Positions 8,227 to 14,328 of a stretch of DNA of 22,784 bases are shown here, in pieces. The DNA is taken from NCBI GenBank assembly GCA_035540955.1, contig DATLFP010000149.1, forward strand, positions 1-22,784. Reading direction: 5' to 3'. Each line of letters opens with the position of its first letter. Position 1 is the stretch's first letter. The notes below the pieces were generated by a model. The model was not told the origin of the DNA. It searched no databases and saw only the letters and a program-made list of their open reading frames with translations. The DNA comes from DATLFP01 sp035540955. Its GTDB lineage: Bacteria > Actinomycetota > Acidimicrobiia > Acidimicrobiales > CADCSY01. The position numbers and the translations under genes are program-made.

Positions 8227-8262
8227 CCGGGCGAAGGGCCGCTCAGAAGTGCCGAAGGTCCC
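8227..8262. promoter_or_regulatory. Central DosR-type box serving two divergent genes
   Basis: The box GTGCCGAAGGTCCC is at 8249-8262 (GGGACCTTCGGCAC on the minus strand). Measured from the box edge in either direction, a hexamer begins exactly 38 bp away: GACGAT (8287-8292) for the plus-strand gene, with ATG 8299 six bases later, and TTGGCT (8224-8219) for the minus-strand gene, with ATG 8212 six bases later. A weaker second box, CCGGGCGAAGGGCC, lies at 8227-8240, 22 bp away and distal for the plus promoter. Both starts are predicted to be leaderless. Confidence 0.75.
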
Positions 8263-8298
8263 TTTCGACGAGGGCGCCGGCGTGACGACGATCAGGGC

Positions 8299-8724
8299 AT
8301 GGAGATCGACCGCAACGGCCTCGAGGTCCTCGATCGGGCCGAGTGCATCCGGCTGCTGTGCCAGGGCCGGCTCGGCCGAGTCGCGGTGAGCGCCGGCGCG
8401 CTGCCCACCATCCTGCCGGTGAACTACTGGACCGACGGCCGGTCGATCTACGTGCGGACTGGGATCGGGAGCAAGCTCGACGCCGCGCTGCACGACGCCG
8501 TCGTGGCGTTCGAGGTCGACGACTTCGACAAGCTGGAGCACGCCGGCTGGAGCGTCGTCGTGACCGGGATCGCCCGCGAGGTGACCGCCGCCGCCGAGCT
8601 GAGCCGGCTCCGCCACGAGCCGCTCGCTCGCTGGGCCCCGTCGGCCGATGGCCATGTGATCGCCATCTCCATCGAGCTGGTGAGCGGCCGCCGGCTCCGC
8701 GAGATGCCGACCCCTGTCGGCTAG
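8299..8724 (+). CDS. Pyridoxamine 5'-phosphate oxidase-like split-barrel protein (141 aa)
   Basis: A flavin-reductase/PNPOx-like split beta-barrel of short type. Visible family features are the opening helix LDRAECIRLLCQGRLGRVAV, the strand ILPVNYWTDG, the phosphate-binding region YVRTGIGSKLDAAL, and EVDDFDKLEHAGWSVVVTG. Proteins of this kind bind FMN, F420 or heme; the cofactor here is undetermined. Similar proteins (Rv3129, Rv0080) belong to the mycobacterial DosR regulon. It is a paralogue of the protein at 9977-10399. The start ATG 8299 is leaderless by promoter position. The stop TAG overlaps the convergent kinase stop in the palindrome CTAG. Confidence 0.9.
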   Translation: MEIDRNGLEVLDRAECIRLLCQGRLGRVAVSAGALPTILPVNYWTDGRSIYVRTGIGSKLDAALHDAVVAFEVDDFDKLEHAGWSVVVTGIAREVTAAAELSRLRHEPLARWAPSADGHVIAISIELVSGRRLREMPTPVG

Positions 8725-9860
8725 CTCGAGCTGCCCGAGGCGGGCACCGTCCACTCGAGCACCGTCCCGCCGTCGGCGCCGGCGGCGAGCGCGAAGCGGC
8801 CACCGAGGCGCTCGGCCCTCGTCTGCATGTTGCCGAGGCCCTTGCCCGAGGTCGTGTTCGGCTCCGGGGGGCCGACGCCGTCGTCGGAGACCCGCAGCGC
8901 GATCTCGGCTCCGACCGCCAGCTCGATCGCCACGCGGGTGGCCCCGGCATGCTTGGCCACGTTGCTGAGCGCTTCCCGCAGGGTGGTGACCAGCTCGGTC
9001 CCCGTGAGCTCGTCGATCCCGGTGTCGACCGGACCGTCGAACAGGACGGTCGGCTCGAAACCCAGCGGGCCGGTCGCCTCCCGGGTGATGGCGAGCACGC
9101 GGGCCCGCAGCGACGACTCGATGCTGCGTGACGCCTCGAGCCCGAAGATCGCCGAGCGGATGTGCTTGACGGTGAGGTCGAGGTCGTCGACGGCGGTGCT
9201 GATGCGCTCGATAGCGGCACCCGGATCGGCGCCGACCAGCCGGATGGTCGCCTGCAGGGAGAGCCCGGTGGCGAACAGCCGCTGGATGACGGTGTCGTGG
9301 AGGTCGCGAGCGATGCGCTCGCGATCGTCGATCAGGGCGACCTCGGCGAGCCGGGCGTGCAGGCGGGCGTTCTCGATGGCGACGCCGGCGGCAGAGGCGA
9401 GGCCGACGACGAGCTCCTCGTCGACGTCACTGAACACCTCCGCCGTCGTCTTGTCGGTGAGGTAGAGGTTGCCGAAGACCTGATCGCGCACCCGGATCGG
9501 CACGCCGAGGAACGACCGCATCGGCGGGTGGTGCGGTGGGAAGCCGTAGCTGTCGGGATGCTCCCGCAGGTCGGGCAGGCGGAGGGGCTTGGCGTCGACG
9601 ATCAGGAGGCCGAGGATCCCGTGGCCGTGGGGCAGCTCGCCGATCCGCTCGTGGGTCTCCTCGTCGATGCCGACGGTGATGAACTGCGCGAGGTGGGTGC
9701 GGCTCTCGTCGAGGACCCCGAGCGCGCCGTACCGCGCGTCGACGAGGTCGACGGCGGCGTCCACGATCCGCCGCAGCATCGACGGCAGGTCGAGATCGGA
9801 GCCGACGGTGAGGACGGCATCCAGGAGCTGGCGGAGGCTCCTGGGCCCGGCGGTGTCCAC
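8721..9860 (-). CDS. devS: DosS/DevS-like heme-GAF sensor histidine kinase, single GAF (379 aa)
   Basis: The GAF domain spans about residues 26-168. Its segment GFPPHHPPMRSFLGVP aligns with the DosS GAF-A segment that holds proximal heme ligand His149; here this is His111. Tyr133 in LYLTDKT matches distal Tyr171 of DosS. A HisKA_3 dimerisation domain follows with ERIARDLHDTVIQRL, phosphoacceptor His188. The HATPase region has the N-box EALSNVAKHA (Asn300), DDGVG (326-330) and GKGLGNM (339-345). Mycobacterial DosS/DosT have two GAFs and about 575 residues; this has one, so it is a minimal version. The start is GTG 9860, six bases after a near-consensus -10 TAGATT. It presumably senses O2, NO, CO or redox state and phosphorylates the DosR-like regulator at 13273. 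Heme binding is inferred. Confidence 0.93.
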   Translation of the reverse strand: MDTAGPRSLRQLLDAVLTVGSDLDLPSMLRRIVDAAVDLVDARYGALGVLDESRTHLAQFITVGIDEETHERIGELPHGHGILGLLIVDAKPLRLPDLREHPDSYGFPPHHPPMRSFLGVPIRVRDQVFGNLYLTDKTTAEVFSDVDEELVVGLASAAGVAIENARLHARLAEVALIDDRERIARDLHDTVIQRLFATGLSLQATIRLVGADPGAAIERISTAVDDLDLTVKHIRSAIFGLEASRSIESSLRARVLAITREATGPLGFEPTVLFDGPVDTGIDELTGTELVTTLREALSNVAKHAGATRVAIELAVGAEIALRVSDDGVGPPEPNTTSGKGLGNMQTRAERLGGRFALAAGADGGTVLEWTVPASGSSS

Positions 9861-9872
9861 CCCTGGAATCTA
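9861..9872 (-). promoter_or_regulatory. Near-consensus -10 (TAGATT) for leaderless kinase start
   Basis: On the minus strand TAGATT (9872-9867) matches the actinobacterial TANNNT consensus. Six bases (CCAGGG) separate it from GTG 9860. The nearest DosR box (9915-9902) starts 43 bp away rather than 38. The better -10 and the off-register box suggest basal expression that depends less on DosR (inference). Confidence 0.6.
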
Positions 9873-9901
9873 CGGCGGCCGCGGTCAGCCGCGAGATCAG
9901 A

Positions 9902-9945
9902 GGGACTTTTGCCCCTGACTGGGAGGACGGGCGACGAGCGACGAT
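9902..9945 (+). promoter_or_regulatory. DosR-type promoter of split-barrel/beta-CASP operon
   Basis: The box GGGACTTTTGCCCC is at 9902-9915, close to the mycobacterial GGGACTTNNGTCCC consensus. The -10 GACGAT at 9940-9945 starts 38 bp after the box start. Transcription is predicted to start near 9952. Unlike most genes here, a leader of about 25 nt with the ribosome binding site GGAGGG (9965-9970) precedes GTG 9977. Confidence 0.7.
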
Positions 9946-9976
9946 GGGGGCTGACGTTGAGGATGGAGGGACCGAC

Positions 9977-10399
9977 GTGCAGCTGCTCGACACCCGCACC
10001 GGCATGGAGCGACTCACCCGAGAGGAGTGCGTCGCGCTCCTCGCCACCGAGGAGGTCGGGCGCCTCGCGGTGGTCGACTTCGGGACCCCGGTCGTCTTCC
10101 CCGTGAACTACGCGCTCGACGGCGACACCGTGGTGTTCCGCACCGACCCCGGCACCAAGCTCGACAAGGGGACACGCTCGCGAGCTGCCTTCGAGATCGA
10201 CGACTTCGACCGCGAGCACCGCACCGGGTGGAGCGTCGTCGCCGTCGGCCGCCTCGAGGAGGTCACCGCCTTCGACGGTCCGCTCTTCGACCGGGTGCAC
10301 GCCCTGCCGATCGAGCCGTGGGCCGGCGGCGAGAAGCAGCACTGGGTCCGCCTGGTCCCCGACCGCATCAGCGGCCGGCGCATCGGTCCCGCCACCTGA
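9977..10399 (+). CDS. Pyridoxamine 5'-phosphate oxidase-like split-barrel protein (140 aa)
   Basis: A second short split-barrel flavoprotein-like protein, paralogous to 8299-8724. Shared blocks are LTREECVALLATEEVGRLAV, FPVNYALDGD, FRTDPGTKLDKG and EIDDFDREHRTGWSVVAVG. A cofactor-binding FMN/F420/heme role is possible; the substrate is unknown. The upstream in-frame ATG at 9944 lies inside the predicted -10 element. GTG 9977 is preferred because GGAGGG sits six bases before it and it lies downstream of the predicted transcription start. The stop at 10399 is four bases before the GTG of the beta-CASP gene, so the two form an operon. Confidence 0.88.
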   Translation: MQLLDTRTGMERLTREECVALLATEEVGRLAVVDFGTPVVFPVNYALDGDTVVFRTDPGTKLDKGTRSRAAFEIDDFDREHRTGWSVVAVGRLEEVTAFDGPLFDRVHALPIEPWAGGEKQHWVRLVPDRISGRRIGPAT

Positions 10400-10403
10400 T
10401 CAG

Positions 10404-11783
10404 GTGAGCGTCTCGCTGTCGTTCCTCGGCGGGGCGGGCACCGTCACGGGCAGCCGCTTCCTCGTCGAGTCGGCCTCCGCGCGGGTCCTCGTCGACTGCG
10501 GGCTCTTCCAAGGGCTGCGCGAGCTGCGGCGCCGCAACTGGGAGCCGTTCCCCGTCGACCCGGCGTCGATCGACGCCGTGGTCATGACCCACGCCCACCT
10601 CGATCACACCGGCGCCCTGCCCCAGCTCGTGCGTGACGGCTTCCGGGGCCGGGCCCACGTCACGGCCGACACGACGGCGCTGGCCGGCATCGTGCTCCCC
10701 GACAGCGGTCACCTCCAGGAGGAGGACGCCGCCTACGCCAACCGCCGGGGTTCGTCCAAGCACCACCCGGCCCTGCCGCTCTACACCGAGCTCGACGCCC
10801 GCATCGCGCTCGGCTCGCTGACGCCGGTGCCGTTCGGATGCTCCGTCGAGGTCGCCGCCGGCACCCGGGCCACCTTCCGGCCCGCCGGCCACATCCTCGG
10901 CTCGGCCACCGTCGAGCTGGCGGTCGACGGCGTGACGATCCTCTTCAGCGGCGACCTCGGCCGTCCCGGGGACCACCCGCTGCTCGCCGGGCCGGCGCCG
11001 GCCGTGCCGGCCGACGTGCTGGTCGTCGAGTCGACCTACGGCGACCGTCACCACGAGGAGACCGACGAGCTGGTGGCGCGGCTGGCCGAGGCCGTCACCC
11101 GGACCGCGGCCCGGGGCGGGGTGATCGTGATCCCCGCGTTCGCCGTCGATCGCACCGAGGTGGTGCTCTCGACTCTGGCCGACCTGGTGGCGGCTGGCAC
11201 CGTGCCGTCCTTGCCCGTCCACGTGGACAGCCCGATGGCCCTGCGGGCGCTGGCCGTCTACCGCTCCGCGATCGAGCGCGGCGCCGAGGACCTGCGGCCT
11301 GGGCTCCGCGGCACCGACCCGTTCGCCGGTCTCGACCTCCGCGAGGCACCGAGCCCGCAGGACTCGATGCGCCTCAACGACCTGCGCCACCCCGCGATCA
11401 TCGTGTCGGCCTCGGGCATGGCGAGCGGGGGCCGCGTGCTCCACCACCTCGAGCGGCGGCTGCCCGACCACCGGTCCACGGTCGTCCTCGCCGGCTACCA
11501 GGCGGCGGGCACGCGGGGCCGGTCGCTGCTGGAGGGCGCTCGGGCGGTGAAGCTCTACGGCCAGTACGTGCCGGTCCGGGCGGAGGTCGTCGACGTGACC
11601 GGGATGTCGGTCCACGCCGACCGCGACGACCTGCTCGCCTGGAGCGCAGAAGCGCCCCCGTCGGCGGCGGCGTTCGTCGTGCACGGCGAGCAGGAGGCGA
11701 GCGACTCGCTCGCCGCCGCGCTGGCCGACCGACTCGGCGTCGTGTCCGTCGTCCCCCGCCACGGCGAGCGCGTCCTCGTCTGA
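10404..11783 (+). CDS. Beta-CASP metallo-beta-lactamase-fold RNA-processing-type hydrolase (459 aa)
   Basis: The MBL motif 2 THAHLDHTG gives His63, His65, Asp67 and His68. His163 in PAGHILGSA and Asp184 in FSGDLGRPGD complete the two-metal site. ESTYGDR (about 209-215) begins the beta-CASP insert, which continues with IPAFAVDRTEVV, HVDSPMALRAL and SASGMASGGRVLHHL. GMSVHADRDDLLAW and HGEQEA provide the C-terminal histidines. The layout matches the CPSF73-like TTHA0252/RNA-specificity family, whose members act as endo/exoribonucleases. The length is typical. GTG 10404 directly follows the stop of the preceding gene, so translation is probably coupled. A role in mRNA turnover during hypoxia is inference; the family call is firm. 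Confidence 0.93.
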   Translation: MSVSLSFLGGAGTVTGSRFLVESASARVLVDCGLFQGLRELRRRNWEPFPVDPASIDAVVMTHAHLDHTGALPQLVRDGFRGRAHVTADTTALAGIVLPDSGHLQEEDAAYANRRGSSKHHPALPLYTELDARIALGSLTPVPFGCSVEVAAGTRATFRPAGHILGSATVELAVDGVTILFSGDLGRPGDHPLLAGPAPAVPADVLVVESTYGDRHHEETDELVARLAEAVTRTAARGGVIVIPAFAVDRTEVVLSTLADLVAAGTVPSLPVHVDSPMALRALAVYRSAIERGAEDLRPGLRGTDPFAGLDLREAPSPQDSMRLNDLRHPAIIVSASGMASGGRVLHHLERRLPDHRSTVVLAGYQAAGTRGRSLLEGARAVKLYGQYVPVRAEVVDVTGMSVHADRDDLLAWSAEAPPSAAAFVVHGEQEASDSLAAALADRLGVVSVVPRHGERVLV

Positions 11784-11801
11784 CGACCGCCCTCCTCGCG
11801 G

Positions 11802-11848
11802 TTCTGGGCGGGATCTGCCGGTCTATGGCCGGCAGATCCCGCCCAGAA
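11802..11848. terminator. 20-bp perfect hairpin between convergent genes
   Basis: The arm 11802-11821 is exactly the reverse complement of 11829-11848 (20 of 20 bp, GC-rich with TTCTGGGCGGG at its base), with the 7-base loop TCTATGG. It lies 18 bp after the beta-CASP stop and 12 bp before the stop of the convergent USP, as expected for a bidirectional terminator. There is no T-tract, which is common for actinobacterial terminators. Confidence 0.8.
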
Positions 11849-11860
11849 GCACCTCGGAGC

Positions 11861-12283
11861 TCAGTCCGTTTGCGGGACGATCACGACGGGGCACGGCGCG
11901 TGATGGCTGACCTGCTGGCTCACGGAGCCGAGGAGCAGGCCGGTGAAGCCGCCCCGACCGCGCGATCCCACGACGAGCAGGTCGGCACCCTTGGCCGCCT
12001 CGACGAGCACCGACGACGGCGTGCCGCACCTCGCCACGGTGGAGATGACCACCGGCACGTCTCCCAGGCTCGCGACCGTCTCGTCGAGCACGGCTTGCGC
12101 GGCCGTCTCGAACTCGCCCGGATCGAACTGGGCGCGGGCGTACGGGTAGCCCTCCACGTAGGGCACGTGCCAGGCGTACACCACCTCGACGGTGGCATCT
12201 CGCCGCATGGCCTCCTCCACCGCCCAGGTGAGTGCGGTGGTCGCACCCTTCGATCCGTCGATTCCCACGACGATGCGCTGCAT
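11861..12283 (-). CDS. Universal stress protein, single domain (140 aa)
   Basis: One UspA domain. The first strand is MQRIVVGIDGS. The ATP-binding glycine pattern GSRGRGGFTGLLLGS lies near residues 107-121, and VSHHAPCPVVIV closes the fold. The length is standard for UspA. The start is ATG 12283 with ribosome binding site AAGGAGG four bases upstream, so this mRNA has a short leader. The open frame extends upstream through the divergent promoter, but that part is not family sequence. The promoter has two DosR-type boxes shared with the DosR operon. The family is known for dormancy and energy-stress roles; the exact job is unknown. Confidence 0.94.
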   Translation of the reverse strand: MQRIVVGIDGSKGATTALTWAVEEAMRRDATVEVVYAWHVPYVEGYPYARAQFDPGEFETAAQAVLDETVASLGDVPVVISTVARCGTPSSVLVEAAKGADLLVVGSRGRGGFTGLLLGSVSQQVSHHAPCPVVIVPQTD

Positions 12284-12333
12284 CAGGCCTCCTTCGTCAC
12301 CACCATCGTCCCGGGCCGGTCCCCGGCGCGACA

Positions 12334-12399
12334 GGGACCTAGGTCCCGGTCGGGGCCGACCGAGGGCCCTGCTTGCGGCCCGTCGGCGGTTGCGACCAT
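12334..12399. promoter_or_regulatory. Divergent two-box DosR promoter of USP and the DosR operon
   Basis: The perfect palindrome GGGACCTAGGTCCC is at 12334-12347. A second box CCGACCGAGGGCCC is at 12356-12369, 22 bp apart. Plus strand: the second box starts 38 bp before GACCAT (12394-12399), and ATG 12407 follows seven bases later. Minus strand: the palindrome starts 37 bp before GACGAT (12310-12305), giving a leader of about 15 nt with AAGGAGG before ATG 12283. This is the best palindrome in the window and it sits at the regulator's own operon, which suggests positive autoregulation. Confidence 0.8.
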
Positions 12400-12406
12400 G
12401 GTCGTC

Positions 12407-12691
12407 ATGGGCACGCACCACCTCGTGGCACTCCCGGTGCCGCTCGTCGCGCCGGACCGGCACGTCGACGCGCTCTCGGCGCGGGCGATCCGGCTCGGGC
12501 TGTGGCCGGCCATCGAGGTCGACGAGGCGGTTGCCGCCATCCTCGAGCTCGCCGGTCACGACCGCCGGCTGGTGCGAGCCGCGCTGGCCCGCATCGAGCG
12601 CTCCCTGGCCGAGGAGCCGAGCGCCGTCGCCTACCGGGCCACGGGGCTCCTGGTGACCGCCCTGGTCCACCTGGACCGGGTGCCGGCGTGA
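12407..12691 (+). CDS. Unknown small protein, first gene of the DosR operon (94 aa)
   Basis: This protein contains MGTHHLVALPVPLVAP at the start and a largely helical, charged middle (DEAVAAILELAGHDRRLVRAALARIE is one amphipathic stretch, not quoted further). There is no membrane segment or cysteine. I do not recognise a family. ATG 12407 is used because it lies immediately after the predicted transcription start; the in-frame ATG 12398 is inside the -10. The last codons overlap the GTG of the cytochrome gene (GTGA at 12688-12691), so both are co-translated. Being first in the operon makes a role in DosR signalling conceivable, but that is guesswork. Confidence 0.75.
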   Translation: MGTHHLVALPVPLVAPDRHVDALSARAIRLGLWPAIEVDEAVAAILELAGHDRRLVRAALARIERSLAEEPSAVAYRATGLLVTALVHLDRVPA

Positions 12692-13056
12692 GGACCGCCG
12701 GATCGGTGGTGGCGGCGGCGGTGTTCATCGCTCTGCTCAGCGGCTGCGGTGGCGGTTCGGGCGATCGCGATCCGGTCGCTCGCGGCCGCGCGCTGTTCCA
12801 GGGGTCGGGGACGTGCGCCACCTGCCACGGCGCCGACCTCGGCGGCACGGCGATGGGACCGCCCCTGCTCGATCCGATCTACGCCCCGGACCACCACCCC
12901 GACGCCGCCTTCCGGGCCGCGATCCGCAGCGGCGTCCAACCCCACCACTGGCAGTTCGGCCCGATGCCGCCCCTTCCCCATCTGGACGACGACGACATCG
13001 AGTCGATCATCGCCTACGTCCGCAGCGAGCAGCGCGCCGAACCGGGCATCCGTTGA
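12688..13056 (+). CDS. Lipoprotein c-type cytochrome (122 aa)
   Basis: The start is GTG 12688, overlapping the previous stop. The N-terminus is a lipoprotein signal: hydrophobic AGSVVAAAVFIALL then lipobox LSGC with Cys20 as lipidation site, followed by a Gly/Ser linker. The mature part is a small monoheme cytochrome c with heme motif CATCH (Cys43, Cys46, His47). Met93 in FGPMPPLPHL is the likely sixth ligand, and a C-terminal helix DDIESIIAYVRSEQ is typical of the class. It should sit on the outer face of the membrane and carry electrons. It shares an operon with the DosR-like regulator, which is unusual and may link respiratory state to the dormancy response (inference). Confidence 0.9.
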   Translation: MRTAGSVVAAAVFIALLSGCGGGSGDRDPVARGRALFQGSGTCATCHGADLGGTAMGPPLLDPIYAPDHHPDAAFRAAIRSGVQPHHWQFGPMPPLPHLDDDDIESIIAYVRSEQRAEPGIR

Positions 13057-13084
13057 GCGCATCCGAGTGCAGAGGAGACCGATC

Positions 13085-13276
13085 GTGCTGATGATCCGCA
13101 CCAAGAGCGGGACCGAGATCAAGATCCCCGTCGACGAGATCGAGAGCATCACCGAGGTGGAGCGCAGCTCGGGTGAGGAGAAGCCCGTGGCGCCCCACCC
13201 GTACCTCCATCGAGAGGGCGCGAACCGCTGCGCGGCATGCTGGCGCGACCGCCTCGACCCCTCCCACACGCCATGA
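13085..13276 (+). CDS. Small CxxC protein coupled to DosR (63 aa)
   Basis: The start is GTG 13085 with GAGGAG seven bases upstream. The N-terminal part (IRTKSGTEIKIPVDEIESI) looks like a small beta-hairpin plus helix. The C-terminal tail contains RCAACWRDRLDP, a single CxxC, with nearby histidines (HPYLH) that might complete a metal site. No family is recognised. The stop overlaps the regulator's ATG (ATGA at 13273-13276), so its translation is coupled to DosR. It could be a redox- or metal-responsive accessory, but nothing in the sequence proves that. Confidence 0.7.
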   Translation: MLMIRTKSGTEIKIPVDEIESITEVERSSGEEKPVAPHPYLHREGANRCAACWRDRLDPSHTP

Positions 13277-13938
13277 CCGTCCGCGTGTTCCTCCTCGACG
13301 ATCACGAGGTCGTGCGCCGCGGCCTCATGGACCTGCTCGGCTCCGAGGACGACATCGAAGTCGTGGGCGAAGCCGGCACCGCCGAGGAAGCCCTCGCCCG
13401 GATCCCGCCCACCCGTCCCGACGTCGCCGTCCTCGACGTCCGCCTCCCCGACGGCAACGGGGTCGAGGTCTGCCGGGAGATCAGGTCGCGTCATCCCGAG
13501 ATCAGCTGCCTGATGCTCACGTCCTTCGCCGACGACGAGGCGCTCTTCAGCGCGGTCATGGCCGGCGCCGCCGGCTTCGTGCTCAAGCAGGTGCGGGGAG
13601 CCGACCTGATCGACGGCATCCGCCGGGTGGCGCGGGGCGAGTCGCTGCTCGACGCCACGACGACGGCCCGGGTCATCGAGCGCATCCGCAACGCGCCGGC
13701 CGAGGACGAGCTGTCTTCGCTCACCCCGCAGGAGCGGGTGCTCCTCGGCCACATCGCCGAGGGCCTGACCAACCGCCAGATCGGCGAGCGGATGCACCTG
13801 GCCGAGAAGACCATCAAGAACTACGTGTCGAACCTGCTCGGCAAGCTCGGCATGAGCCGGCGCACCGAAGCCGCGGTCTACGCCGCCCGCCTCTCGGAGC
13901 GCCGCCTGCTCGACGGGCGGGATGCCGCCACCGGGTGA
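13273..13938 (+). CDS. devR: DosR/DevR-like NarL-family response regulator (221 aa)
   Basis: The receiver domain (1-120) has the acidic pair Asp9/Asp10, phosphoacceptor Asp55 in VAVLDVRLPDGNG, Thr83/Ser84 and Lys105. A linker leads to the LuxR-type HTH (about 148-210). Its segment LTPQERVLLGHIAEGLTN and recognition helix LAEKTIKNYVSNLLGKLGM match mycobacterial DosR closely, including Lys179, Lys182 and Asn183, which contact the DosR box. The opening VRVFLLDDHEVVRRGL is also nearly the same as in DosR. ATG 13273 fits this homology. It is the last gene of a four-gene operon with its own DosR boxes. It is expected to be phosphorylated by the kinase at 8721-9860 and to bind the palindromes described here. 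Confidence 0.95.
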   Translation: MTVRVFLLDDHEVVRRGLMDLLGSEDDIEVVGEAGTAEEALARIPPTRPDVAVLDVRLPDGNGVEVCREIRSRHPEISCLMLTSFADDEALFSAVMAGAAGFVLKQVRGADLIDGIRRVARGESLLDATTTARVIERIRNAPAEDELSSLTPQERVLLGHIAEGLTNRQIGERMHLAEKTIKNYVSNLLGKLGMSRRTEAAVYAARLSERRLLDGRDAATG

Positions 13939-13942
13939 CGCC

Positions 13943-14007
13943 GTGACCGAGGTCCCGAGAGCCGTGACATCCGGCCCTGTCGGCCCCCGGCGCCCGGGTC
14001 GCATCCT
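13943..14007 (+). promoter_or_regulatory. Two-box DosR-type promoter of the 14014 gene
   Basis: The distal box GTGACCGAGGTCCC is at 13943-13956 and the proximal box GTGACATCCGGCCC at 13964-13977, 21 bp apart. The -10 CATCCT at 14002-14007 starts 38 bp after the proximal box start, and ATG 14014 follows after six bases (GGTCCC). A leaderless mRNA is predicted. Confidence 0.7.
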
Positions 14008-14013
14008 GGTCCC

Positions 14014-14328
14014 ATGACCACGAAGGTGATCGAGACAGCAGCACCGGGGGATCTCGATGACCTGCGCATCGAGATCTTGCGCCGGATCGCACCCCTGGTG
14101 CGGGCGGCGGGCCTGGCCGAGCACGAGGTGGACTGCCGCCTCGAGGGGCCGGCGGCGCGGCTGACCGTCGTGCTGCGCGGACCGCGGCTCGCGGCCGCCG
14201 TCCGCCAGGCGCTCGGGGTGCGCGTCCTCGACGCGGTCCACGCCGATGGCCGGACGTTCGGCACCGTCGACGTGGTCGGCCAGTTCGGGACCGACGCCGT
14301 GGTCGCGGGCGAGCCGCCGACGGGGTGA
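14014..14328 (+). CDS. Unknown small protein, DosR-box controlled (104 aa)
   Basis: A soluble alpha/beta-looking protein: an N-terminal helix DDLRIEILRRIAPLVRAAG, a strand-rich middle with VDCRLEGPAARLTVVLRG, a helix, then strands ending GTVDVVGQFGTDAVV. There are no cysteines, signal peptide or catalytic motif that I can name. The start follows the -10 by six bases, with no ribosome binding site. Its stop codon TGA (14326-14328) is part of the DosR box of the next gene. The family is unknown to me; only the promoter class suggests a dormancy role. Confidence 0.75.
   Translation: MTTKVIETAAPGDLDDLRIEILRRIAPLVRAAGLAEHEVDCRLEGPAARLTVVLRGPRLAAAVRQALGVRVLDAVHADGRTFGTVDVVGQFGTDAVVAGEPPTG

Noticed and set aside
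11802..11848. Integron attC-like or transposon end
   Set aside because: No integrase, transposase or target duplication is nearby, and the position between convergent stops fits a terminator.
10838..12406. Long plus-strand frame leading into the 94-residue protein
   Set aside because: Upstream of 12407 it is a shadow of the beta-CASP gene and antisense to the USP. Only the last 94 codons lie behind a promoter and couple to the cytochrome gene.
12631..14241. 536-residue open frame on the minus strand
   Set aside because: It runs antisense through the cytochrome c, the CxxC protein and the DosR-like regulator, all of which have recognisable motifs. It shows no family signature.
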